From Zeugodacus cucurbitae (lineage: Eukaryota > Arthropoda > Insecta > Diptera > Tephritidae): a stretch of DNA of 64,000 bases. Made by a program: the position numbers and the translations under genes. A model generated the notes under the pieces. It did no database searches, was not told where the DNA came from, and saw only the letters and a list, made by a program, of their open reading frames with translations. Positions 12,891 through 23,883 of the stretch are shown in pieces (position 1 is the first letter of the stretch; the number at the start of each line of letters is the position of its first letter). The DNA is taken from NCBI RefSeq assembly GCF_028554725.1, contig NC_071672.1, positions 2,130,001 through 2,194,000 of the forward strand. The letters run 5' to 3'.

Positions 12891-15800
12891 AAAATTTTTA
12901 CTTGTATGAATTCATAAACTTAGTACCTATATGAAAATTATTTAGTATCTATATGAAAATTATTTAGTATTTATATGAAAATTTTTTACTTGTATGAATT
13001 CATAAACTTAGTATCTATATGAAAATTATTTAGTATTTATATGAAATTTTTTTACTTGTATGAATTCATAAACTTAGTACCTATATGAAAATTATTTAGT
13101 ATCTATATGAAAATTATTTAGTATTTATATGAAAATTATTTACTTGCATGAATTCATAAACTTAGTACCTATATGAAAATTATTTAGTATCTATATGAAA
13201 ATTATTTAGTATTTATATGAAAATTTGTAACTTGTATGAATTCATAAACTTAGTATCTATATGAAAATTATTTAGTATTTATATGAAAATTTTTAACTTG
13301 TATGAATTCATAAACTTAGTATCTATATGAAAATTATTTAGTATTCATATGAAAATTTTTTACTTGTATGAATTCATAAACTTAGTATCTATATGAAAAT
13401 TATTTAGTATTTATATGAAATTTTTTTACTTGTATGAATTCATAAACTTAGTATTTATATGAAAATTTTTAACTTGTATGAATTCTTAAACTTAGTACCT
13501 ATATGAAAATTATTTAGTATCTATATGAAAATTATTTAGTATTTATATGAAAATTATTTAGTATTTATATGAAAATTTTTAACTTGTATGAATTCATAAA
13601 CTTAGTAACTATATGAAAATTATTTAGTATTTATATGAAAATTTTTTACTTGTATGAATTCATAAACTTAGTATCTATATGAAAATTATTTAGTATTTAT
13701 ATGAAAATTTTTTACTTGTATGAATTCATAAACTAAGTATCTATATGAAAATTATTTAGTATTTATATGAAAATTATTTAGTATTTATATGAAAATTATT
13801 TAATATTTATATGAAAATTTTTAATTTGTATGAATTCATAAACTTTGTATCTATATGAAAATTATTTAGTATTTATATGAAAATTATTTACTTGCATGAA
13901 TTCATAAACTTAGTACCTATATGAAAATTATTTAGTATTTATATGAAAATTTTTAACTTGTATGAATTCTTAAACTTAGTACCTATATGAAAATTATTTA
14001 GTACCTATATGAAAATTATTTAGTATTTATATGAACATTTTTTACTTGTATGAATTCATAAACTTAGTATCTATATGAAAATTATTTAGTATTTACATGA
14101 AAATTTTTAACTTGTATGAATTCATAAACTTAGTATCTATATGAAAATTATTTAGTATTTATATGAAAATTTTTAACTTGTATGAATTCATAAACTTAGT
14201 ATCTATATGAAAATTAATTAGTATTTATATGAAAATTAATTACTTGTATGAATTTATACAATTAGTATTTATATGAAAATTAATTAGTACTTATATGAAA
14301 ATTATTTACTTGTATGAATTCATAAACTTAGTATCTATATGAAAATTATTTAGCATTTATATGAAAATTGTTTTCTTGTATGAATTCATAAACTTAGTAT
14401 CTATATGAAAATTATTTAGTATATATATGAACATTTTTAACTTGTATGAATTCATAAACTTAGTATCTATATGAAAATTATTTAGTATTTATATGAACAT
14501 TTTTTACTTGTATGAATTCATAAACTTAGTATCTATATGAAAATTATTTAGTATTTATATGAAAATTTTTAACTTGTATGAATTCATAAACTTAGTATCT
14601 ATATGAAAATTATTTAGTATTTATATGAAAATTTTTAACTTGTATGAATTCATAAACTTAGTATCTATATGAAAATTATTTAGTATTTATATGAAAATTA
14701 TTTACTTGTATGAATTCATAAACTTTGTACCTATATGAAAATTATTTAGTATCTATATGAAAATTATTTAGTATTTATATGAAAATTTTTAACTTGTATG
14801 AATTCATAAACTTAGTATCTATATGAAAATTATTTAGTATTTATATGAAAATTTTTAACTTGTATGAATTCATAAACTTAGTATCTATATGAAAATTATT
14901 TAGTATTTATATGAAAATTTTTACTTGTATGAATTCATAAACTTAGTACCTATATGAAAATTATTTAGTATCTATATGAAAATTATTTAGTATTTATATG
15001 AAAATTTTTTACTTGTATGAATTCATAAACTTAGTATCTATATGAAAATTATTTAGTATTTATATGAAATTTTTTTACTTGTATGAATTCATAAACTTAG
15101 TACCTATATGAAAATTATTTAGTATCTATATGAAAATTATTTAGTATTTATATGAAAATTATTTACTTGCATGAATTCATAAACTTAGTACCTATATGAA
15201 AATTATTTAGTATCTATATGAAAATTATTTAGTATTTATATGAAAATTTGTAACTTGTATGAATTCATAAACTTAGTATCTATATGAAAATTATTTAGTA
15301 TTTATATGAAAATTTTTAACTTGTATGAATTCATAAACTTAGTATCTATATGAAAATTATTTAGTATTCATATGAAAATTTTTTACTTGTATGAATTCAT
15401 AAACTTAGTATCTATATGAAAATTATTTAGTATTTATATGAAAATTTTTTACTTGTATGAATTCATAAACTTAGTATTTATATGAAAATTTTTAACTTGT
15501 ATGAATTCTTAAACTTAGTACCTATATGAAAATTATTTAGTATCTATATGAAAATTATTTAGTATTTATATGAAAATTATTTAGTATTTATATGAAAATT
15601 TTTAACTTGTATGAATTCATAAACTTAGTAACTATATGAAAATTATTTAGTATTTATATGAAAATTTTTTACTTGTATGAATTCATAAACTTAGTATCTA
15701 TATGAAAATTATTTAGTATTTATATGAAAATTTTTTACTTGAATGAATTCATAAACTAAGTATCTATATGAAAATTATTTAGTATTTATATGAAAATTAT

Positions 15801-18800
15801 TTAGTATTTATATGAAAATTATTTAATATTTATATGAAAATTTTTAATTTGTATGAATTCATAAACTTTGTATCTATATGAAAATTATTTAGTATTTATA
15901 TGAAAATTATTTACTTGCATGAATTCATAAACTTAGTACCTATATGAAAATTATTTAGTATTTATATGAAAATTTTTAACTTGTATGAATTCTTAAACTT
16001 AGTACCTATATGAAAATTATTTAGTATTTATATGAACATTTTTTACTTGTATGAATTCATAAACTTAGTATCTATATGAAAATTATTTAGTATTTACATG
16101 AAAATTTTTAACTTGTATGAATTCATAAACTTAGTATCTATATGAAAATTATTTAGTATTTATATGAAAATTTTTAACTTGTATGAATTCATAAACTTAG
16201 TATCTATATGAAAATTAATTAGTATTTATATGAAAATTAATTACTTGTATGAATTTATACAATTAGTATTTATATGAAAATTAATTAGTACTTATATGAA
16301 AATTATTTACTTGTATGAATTCATAAACTTAGTATCTATATGAAAATTATTTAGCATTTATATGAAAATTGTTTTCTTGTATGAATTCATAAACTTAGTA
16401 TCTATATGAAAATTATTTAGTATATATATGAACATTTTTAACTTGTATGAATTCATAAACTTAGTATCTATATGAAAATTATTTAGTATTTATATGAACA
16501 TTTTTTACTTGTATGAATTCATAAACTTAGTATCTATATGAAAATTATTTAGTATTTATATGAAAATTTTTAACTTGTATGAATTCATAAACTTAGTATC
16601 TATATGAAAATTATTTAGTATTTATATGAAAATTTTTAACTTGTATGAATTCATAAACTTAGTATCTATATGAAAATTATTTAGTATTTATATGAAAATT
16701 ATTTACTTGTATGAATTCATAAACTTTGTACCTATATGAAAATTATTTAGTATCTATATGAAAATTATTTAGTATTTATATGAAAATTTTTAACTTGTAT
16801 GAATTCATAAACTTAGTATCTATATGAAAATTATTTAGTATTTATATGAAAATTTTTAACTTGTATGAATTCATAAACTTAGTATCTATATGAAAATTAT
16901 TTAGTATTTATATGAAAATTTTTACTTGTATGAATTCATAAACTTAGTACCTATATGAAAATTATTTAGTATCTATATGAAAATTATTTAGTATTTATAT
17001 GAAAATTTTTTACTTGTATGAATTCATAAACTTAGTATCTATATGAAAATTATTTAGTATTTATATGAAAATTTTTTACTTGTATGAATTCATAAACTTA
17101 GTACCTATATGAAAATTATTTAGTATCTATATGAAAATTATTTAGTATTTATATGAAAATTATTTACTTGCATGAATTCATAAACTTAGTACCTATATGA
17201 AAATTATTTAGTATCTATATGAAAATTATTTAGTATTTATATGAAAATTTGTAACTTGTATGAATTCATAAACTTAGTATCTATATGAAAATTATTTAGT
17301 ATTTATATGAAAATTTTTAACTTGTATGAATTCATAAACTTAGTATCTATATGAAAATTATTTAGTATTCATATGAAAATTTTTTACTTGTATGAATTCA
17401 TAAACTTAGTATCTATATGAAAATAATTTAGTATTTATATGAAAATTTTTTACTTGTATGAATTCATAAACTTAGTATTTATATGAAAATTTTTAACTTG
17501 TATGAATTCTTAAACTTAGTACCTATATGAAAATTATTTAGTATCTATATGAAAATTATTTAGTATTTATATGAAAATTATTTAGTATTTATATGAAAAT
17601 TTTTAACTTGTATGAATTCATAAACTTAGTAACTATATGAAAATTATTTAGTATTTATATGAAAATTTTTTACTTGTATGAATTCATAAACTTAGTAACT
17701 ATATGAAAATTATTTAGTATTTATATGAAAATTTTTTACTTGTATGAATTCATAAACTAAGTATCTATATGAAAATTATTTAGTATTTATATGAAAATTA
17801 TTTAGTATTTATATGAAAATTATTTAATATTTATATGAAAATTTTTAATTTGTATGAATTCATAAACTTTGTATCTATATGAAAATTATTTAGTATTTAT
17901 ATGAAAATTATTTACTTGCATGAATTCATAAACTTAGTACCTATATGAAAATTATTTAGTATTTATATGAAAATTTTTAACTTGTATGAATTCTTAAACT
18001 TAGTACCTATATGAAAATTATTTAGTACCTATATGAAAATTATTTAGTATTTATATGAACATTTTTTACTTGTATGAATTCATAAACTTAGTATCTATAT
18101 GAAAATTATTTAGTATTTACATGAAAATTTTTAACTTGTATGAATTCATAAACTTAGTATCTATATGAAAATTATTTAGTATTTATATGAAAATTTTTAA
18201 CTTGTATGAATTCATAAACTTAGTATCTATATGAAAATTAATTAGTATTTATATGAAAATTAATTACTTGTATGAATTTATACAATTAGTATTTATATGA
18301 AAATTAATTAGTACTTATATGAAAATTATTTACTTGTATGAATTCATAAACTTAGTATCTATATGAAAATTATTTAGCATTTATATGAAAATTGTTTTCT
18401 TGTATGAATTCATAAACTTAGTATCTATATGAAAATTATTTAGTATATATATGAACATTTTTAACTTGTATGAATTCATAAACTTAGTATCTATATGAAA
18501 ATTATTTAGTATTTATATGAACATTTTTTACTTGTATGAATTCATAAACTTAGTATCTATATGAAAATTATTTAGTATTTATATGAAAATTTTTAACTTG
18601 TATGAATTCATAAACTTAGTATCTATATGAAAATTATTTAGTATTTATATGAAAATTTTTAACTTGTATGAATTCATAAACTTAGTATCTATATGAAAAT
18701 TATTTAGTATTTATATGAAAATTATTTACTTGTATGAATTCATAAACTTTGTACCTATATGAAAATTATTTAGTATCTATATGAAAATTATTTAGTATTT

Positions 18801-18850
18801 ATATGAAAATTTTTAACTTGTATGAATTCATAAACTTAGTATCTATATGA
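12891..18850 (+). repeat. Higher-order repeat, about three units of 2,001-2,023 bp
   Basis: The marker AAATTTGTAA occurs at 13221, 15244 and 17245. The marker AATTTATACAA occurs at 14251, 16252 and 18275. Successive distances are 2,023 then 2,001 for the first marker and 2,001 then 2,023 for the second. The 22-bp difference corresponds to a doubled GTACCTATATG monomer near 13990 and 18010 that is single near 16005. The unit starts are approximate (about 12891, 14913 and 16915). The last unit ends before the second mariner-type element. Confidence 0.82.
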
Positions 18851-19241
18851 AAATTATTTAGTATTTATATGAAAATTTTTTACTTGTATGAATTCATAAA
18901 CTTAGTATATATATGAAAATTATTTAGTATCTATATGAAAATTATTTAGTATTTCTATGAAAATTTTTTTCTTGTATGAATTCATAAACTTAGTACCTAT
19001 ATGAAAATTATTTAGTATCTATATGAAAATTACTTAGTATTTATATGAAAATTATTTAGTATTTATATGACAATTTTTAACTTGTATGAATTCACAAACT
19101 TAGTATCTATATGAAAATTATTTAGTATTTATATGAAAATTTTTTACTTGTATGAATTCATAAACTTAGTATCTGTATGAAAATTATTTAGTATTTATAT
19201 GAAAATTTTTTAATTGTATGAATTCATAAACTTAGTATCTA

Positions 19242-19255
19242 ACGGGTGATTTTTT
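19242..19255 (+). repeat. Left terminal inverted repeat of the mariner-type element
   Basis: ACGGGTGATTTTTT directly follows the TA target. It matches the right end (20534-20547) at 13 of 14 positions, the second base being C here and T (A on the complement) there. Confidence 0.9.
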
Positions 19256-19354
19256 TGAGGTTAGGATTTTCATGCATTAGTATTTGACAGATCACGTGGG
19301 ATTTCAGACATGGTGTCAAAGAGAAAGATGCTCAGTATGCTTTGACATTTCATC

Positions 19355-20440
19355 ATGAATAGACTTACTAACGAGCAACGCTTGCAAATCATTGAATTTT
19401 ATTACCAAAATCAGTGTTCGGTTCGAAATGTGTTTCGCGCTTTACGTCCGATTTATGGTCTACATAATCGACCAAGTGAGCAAACAATTAATGCGATTGT
19501 GACCAAGTTTCGCACTCAGTTTACTTTATTGGACATTAAACCAACCACACGAATGCGTACAGTGCGTACAGAAGAGAATATTGCGTCTGTTTCTGAGAGT
19601 GTGGCTGAAGACCGTGAAATGTCGATTCGTCGCCGTTCGCAGCAATTGGGTTTGTGTTATTCGACCACATGGAAGATTTTACGCAAAGATCTTGGTGTAA
19701 AACCGTATAAAATACAGCTCGTGCAAGAACTGAAGCCGAACGATCTGCCACAACGTCGAATTTTCAGTGAATGGGCCCTAGAAAAGTTGGCAGAAAATCC
19801 GCTTTTTTATCGACAAATTTTGTTCAGCGATGAGGCTCATTTCTGGTTGAATGGCTACGTAAATAAGCAAAATTGCCGCATTTGGGGTGAAGAGCAACCA
19901 GAAGCCGTTCAAGAACTGCCCATGCATCCCGAAAAATGCACTGTTTGGTGTGGTTTGTACGCTGGTGGAATCATTGGACCGTATTTTTTCAAAGATGCTG
20001 TTGGACGCAACGTTACGGTGAATGGCGATCGCTATCGTTCGATGCTAACAAACTTTTTGTTGCCAAAAATGGAAGAACTGAACTTGGTTGACATGTGGTT
20101 TCAACAAGATGGCGCTACATGCCACACAGCTCGCGATTCTATGGCCATTTTGAGGGAAAACTTCGGAGAACAATTCATCTCAAGAAATGGACCCGTAAGT
20201 TGGCCACCAAGATCATGCGATTTAACGCCTTTAGACTATTTTTTGTGGGGCTACGTCAAGTCTAAAGTCTACAGAAATAAGCCAGCAACTATTCCAGCTT
20301 TGGAAGACAACATTTCCGAAGAAATTCGGGCTATTCCGGCCGAAATGCTCGAAAAAGTTGCCCAAAATTGGACTTTCCGAATGGACCACCTAAAACGCAG
20401 CCGCGGTCAACATTTAAATGAAATTATCTTCAAAAAGTAA
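19355..20440 (+). CDS. Tc1/mariner-superfamily transposase, DD41D type, intact
   Basis: A 361-residue transposase that would bind the terminal inverted repeats and cut and paste the element into TA sites in the nucleus. Residues 1-115 carry the two helix-turn-helix-like DNA-binding units (LTNEQRLQIIEFY at the start; IRRRSQQLGLCYSTTWKIL at 91-109). The catalytic triad reads D159 (FSDEAHF), D252 (FQQDGATCH) and D294 (LTPLDYFLWGY). With 41 residues between the last two aspartates this is a DD41D spacing, as in the rosa-like group, not the DD34D of classic mariners or the DD34E of Tc1. The ATG at 19355 is chosen because it gives the complete N-terminal domain and is the first ATG of this frame. 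There is no stop, frameshift or missing catalytic residue, so it may be active. The product of the copy at 1184-1908 differs by Arg for Lys near residue 347. Confidence 0.93.
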   Translation: MNRLTNEQRLQIIEFYYQNQCSVRNVFRALRPIYGLHNRPSEQTINAIVTKFRTQFTLLDIKPTTRMRTVRTEENIASVSESVAEDREMSIRRRSQQLGLCYSTTWKILRKDLGVKPYKIQLVQELKPNDLPQRRIFSEWALEKLAENPLFYRQILFSDEAHFWLNGYVNKQNCRIWGEEQPEAVQELPMHPEKCTVWCGLYAGGIIGPYFFKDAVGRNVTVNGDRYRSMLTNFLLPKMEELNLVDMWFQQDGATCHTARDSMAILRENFGEQFISRNGPVSWPPRSCDLTPLDYFLWGYVKSKVYRNKPATIPALEDNISEEIRAIPAEMLEKVAQNWTFRMDHLKRSRGQHLNEIIFKK

Positions 20441-20466
20441 ATGTCATGAACCAATCTAACGTTTCA

Positions 20467-20472
20467 AATAAA
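20467..20472 (+). promoter_or_regulatory. Polyadenylation signal AATAAA
   Basis: A canonical AATAAA lies 27 bases after the transposase stop codon and inside the element, so the transcript can end before the right inverted repeat. Confidence 0.7.
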
Positions 20473-20533
20473 GAACCGATGAGATTTTGCAAATTTTATG
20501 CGTTTTTTTTTTTTAAGAAGTTATCAAGCTCTT

Positions 20534-20547
20534 AAAAAATCACCCTT
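20534..20547 (-). repeat. Right terminal inverted repeat of the mariner-type element
   Basis: AAAAAATCACCCTT ends at the second TA (20548-20549). It is the inverted partner of 19242-19255. Confidence 0.9.
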
Positions 20548-23384
20548 TATATGAAAATTATTTAGTATTTATATGAAAATTATTTACTTGTATGAATTCA
20601 TAAACTTAGTACCTATATGAAAATTATTTAGTATCTATATGAAAGTTATTTAGTATTTATATGAAAATTTTTAACTTGTATGAATTCATAAACTTAGTAT
20701 CTATATGAAAATTTTTAACTTGTATGAATTCATAAACTTAGTATCTATATGAAAATTATTTAGTATTTATATGAAAATTTTTAACTTGTATGAATTCATA
20801 AACTTAGTATCTATATGAAAATTATTTAGTATTTATATGAAAATTTTTAACTTGTATGAATTCATAAACTTAGTATCTATATGAAAATTTTTTACTTGTA
20901 TGAATTCATAAACTTAGTACCTATATGAAAATTATTTAGTATTTCTATGAAAATTTTTTACTTGTATGAATTCATAAACTTAGTATCTATATGAAAATTA
21001 TTTAGTATTTATATGAAAATTTTTACTTGTATGAATTCATAAACTTAGTACCTATATGAAAATTATTTAGTATCTATATGAAAATTATTTAGTATTTATA
21101 TGAAATTTTTTTACTTGTATGAATTCATAAACTTAGTATCTATATGAAAATTATTTATTATTTATATGAAAATTTTTTACTTGTATGAATTCATAAACTT
21201 AGTACGTATATGAAAATTATTTAGTATCTATATGAAAATTATTTAGTATTTATATGAAAATTATTTACTTGTATGAATTCATAAACTTAGTACCTATATG
21301 AAAATTATTTAGTATCTATATGAAAATTATTTAGTATTTATATGAAAATTTGTAACTTGTATGAATTCATAAACTTAGTATCTATATGAAAATTATTTAG
21401 TATTTATATGAAAATTTTTTACTTGTATGAATTCATAAACTTAGTATTTATATGAAAATTTTTAACTTGTATGAATTCTTAAACTTAGTACCTATATGAA
21501 AATTATTTAGTATCTATATGAAAATTATTTAGTATTTATATGAAAATTATTTAGTATTTATATGAAAATTTTTAACTTGTATGAATTCATAAACTTAGTA
21601 ACTATATGAAAATTATTTAGTATTTATATGAAAATTTTTTACTTGTATGAATTCATAAACTTAGTATCTATATGAAAATTATTTAGTATTTATATGAAAA
21701 TTTTTTACTTGTATGAATTCATAAACTTAGTATGAAAATTATTTAGTATTTATATGAAAATTATTTAATATTTATATGAAAATTTTTAATTTGTATGAAT
21801 TCATAAACTTTGTATCTATATGAAAATTATTTAGTATTTATATGAAAATTATTTACTTGTATGAATTCATAAACTTAGTACCTATATGAAAATTATTTAG
21901 TATTTATATGAAAATTTTTAACTTGTATGAATTCTTAAACTTAGTACCTATATGAAAATTATTTAGGTACCTATATGAAAAATATTTAGTATTTATATGA
22001 AAATTATTTAGTATTTATATGAAATTTATTTACTTGTATGAACTCATAAACTTAGTATCTATATGAAAATTATTTAGTATTTATATGAACATTTTTTACT
22101 TGTATGAATTCATAAACTTAGTATCTATATGAAAATTATTTAGTATTTATATGAAAATTTTTAACTTGTATGAATTCATAAACTTAGTATCTATATGAAA
22201 ATTATTTAGTATTTATATGAAAATTTTTAACTTGTATGAATTCATAAACTTAGTATTTATATGAAAATTAATTACTTGTATGAATTCATACAATTAGTAT
22301 TTATATGAAAATTAATTAGTACTTATATGAAAATTATTTACTTGTATGAATTCATAAACTTAGTATCTATATGAAAATTATTTAGCATTTATATGAAAAT
22401 TGTTTTCTTGTATGAATTCATAAACTTAGTATCTATAAGAAAATTATTTAGTATATATATGAAAATTTTTAACTTGTATGAATTCATAAACTTAGTATCT
22501 ATATGAAAATTATTTAGTATTTATATGAAAATTTTTTACTTGTATGAATTCATAAACTTAGTATCTATATGAAAATTATTTAGTATTTATATGAAAATTT
22601 TTAACTTGTATGAATTCATAAACTTAGTATCTATATGAAAATTATTTAGTATTTATATGAAAATTTTTAACTTGTATGAATTCATAAACTTAGTATCTAT
22701 ATGAAAATTATTTAGTATTTATATGAAAATTTTTTACTTGTATGAATTCATACAATTAGTATTTATATGAAAATTAATTAGTACTTATATGAAAATTATT
22801 TACTTGTATGAATTCATAAACTTAGTATCTATATGAAAATTATTTAGCATTTATATGAAAATTGTTTTCTTGTATGAATTCATAAACTTAGTATCTATAT
22901 GAAAATTATTTAGTATATATATGAAAATTTTTAACTTGTATGAATTCATAAACTTAGTATGAAAATTATTTAGTATTTATATGAAAATTTTTTACTTGTA
23001 TGAATTCATAAACTTAGTATCTATATGAAAATTATTTAGTATATATATGAAAATTTTTTACTTGTACGAATTCATAAACTCAGTACCTATATGAAAATTA
23101 TTTAGTATCTATATGAAAATTATTTAGTATTTCTATGAAAATTTTTTACTTGTATGAATTCATAAACTTAGTACCTATATGAAAATTATTTAGTATCTAT
23201 ATGAAAATTATTTAGTATTTATATGAAAATTATTTAGTATTTATATGCAAATTTTTAACTTGTATGAATTCATAAACTTAGTATCTATGTGAAAATTATT
23301 TAGTATTTATATGAAAATTATTTACTTGTATGAATTCATACAATTAGTATTTATATGAAAATTAATTAGTACTTATATGCAAAT
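20548..23384 (+). repeat. 22-bp-register satellite, block 3
   Basis: Same A/B monomer structure as block 2. It carries rare markers shared with about 55.5-57.8 kb: GTACGTATATG (21202), CTTAGTATGAAAATTATTTA (near 21730), TTAGGTACCTATATG (near 21964), and TTGTACGAATTCATAAACTC (near 23065). These show that the duplicated segment containing the retroelement cluster also includes satellite flank. The last units before the cluster include the ATATGCAAAT variant, and the satellite stops near 23384. Confidence 0.94.
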
Positions 23385-23883
23385 ATATCACCATGTGGTT
23401 TCGGCTCTTCGCAGATAGGGACAACGTCCGGTGTGTTTTTGCGTGAGTACCTGCCGATGACGGCCTTATCTCACGGTGCTCCGAAGCACAGCGTATGAAT
23501 AAAATGCGATGATCAGCGCCCCGAAAAATGCTACGCATTATTCGGTACCAATTGGCAGTGTGGAATGGACACACTAACCACCTTGGTGAGGTTCGAGGCC
23601 TATCTAAAATCTCTGCCGTACTTTGGGTCCGGCACCCGGTTGCAGTGCAACTCCACATTGAGTGATCAAAACACTCTTCCCGCATTCGGGTATTAAACCA
23701 CAACCACCACGATACTCCCCGAGGGGCCAGTCCGCATGAGTAGGTTGGAGCGAACTCCAAGGGCTCCTACTCCCCGTGCTACCAGAATTAAGTCTCCGGT
23801 CAGACCTCGTAGTTGAAACTACTACCAGTTGAGCTACCATACTGCTCCGGACTGGTGACCATTTAAGTTAATGGTATAAAAAA
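23385..23883 (-). other. 3' UTR of LINE-1, conserved and structured
   Basis: Non-coding 3' region after the ORF2 stop. Positions 23427-23850 match the 3' region of LINE-2 (35309-35725) almost base for base, much better than the adjoining coding ends match. On the sense strand it can form hairpins: TTGGAG-TTCG-CTCCAA (23760 to 23745) and GTAGT-TTCA-ACTAC (23822 to 23809); both are unchanged in LINE-2. The outermost part, 23385-23426, has no counterpart in LINE-2 and may be the true LINE tail or a bit of flanking DNA. Two overlapping open frames here (ending at 23362 and 23604) are not supported as genes. Confidence 0.75.
23745..23760 (-). other. Predicted UUCG-loop hairpin in LINE 3' UTR
   Basis: The sense RNA reads UUGGAG, UUCG loop, CUCCAA: six perfect pairs. 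The same hairpin is at 35610-35625 in LINE-2 and 58147-58162 in the duplicate. LINE 3' hairpins are known binding sites of the element's own reverse transcriptase in several families; this role is only inferred here. Confidence 0.5.

Larger units (their letters stand above)
2022..19241 (+). repeat. 22-bp-register satellite, block 2 (17 kb)
   Basis: An uninterrupted array of 22-bp units. A monomers: TTAGTATYTATATG followed by AAAATTAT or AAAATTTT. B monomers: TTACTTGTATGAATTCATAAAC minus small variants, holding the 12-bp palindrome TATGAATTCATA. The commonest order is A-A-B, giving 66 bp; A-B (44) and A-A-A-B (88) also occur. Diagnostic variants (GAAAGTTATT, TTTATCTG, AATTTATACAA, GAACATTTTT, TTGCATGAATTC) recur at kilobase spacing, showing higher-order repeats. 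I see no gene in it; short open frames are chance products of the repeat. Confidence 0.96.
19242..20547 (+). mobile_element. Mariner-type (DD41D) DNA transposon, apparently complete
   Basis: This is a 1,306-bp element in a TA target duplication (19240-19241 and 20548-20549). Terminal inverted repeats are 14 bp with one mismatch: ACGGGTGATTTTTT at 19242-19255 and AAAAAATCACCCTT at 20534-20547. The target is the same TA of the 22-bp monomer used by the copy at 1077. One uninterrupted transposase gene fills the element, with a short 5' leader (113 bp) and a 3' polyadenylation signal. The size and layout are typical of Tc1/mariner elements. Confidence 0.95.

Noticed and set aside
2022..19241. Regularly spaced repeats resembling a CRISPR array
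   Set aside because: No unique spacers: both parts of the 66-bp unit are repeated. No cas genes; the context is eukaryotic.
19536..19751. 71-codon minus-strand frame inside the transposase gene
   Set aside because: Antisense shadow of an intact, recognisable transposase.
23747..23836. tRNA-like pol III boxes in the LINE 3' UTR (TAGCTCAACTGG as A box, GTTCGCTCC as B box)
   Set aside because: The B-box match has a mismatch at a key base, spacing is long and no cloverleaf forms. Possible SINE link mentioned only as an option in the 3' UTR finding.
23362..23840. Two overlapping minus-strand open frames (132 and 78 codons), repeated at 57764-58242, and a 125-codon relative at 35403-35780
   Set aside because: They lie in the conserved LINE 3' UTR. 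Frames differ between LINE-1 and LINE-2 after small indels, so conservation is at the nucleotide level, not the protein level.
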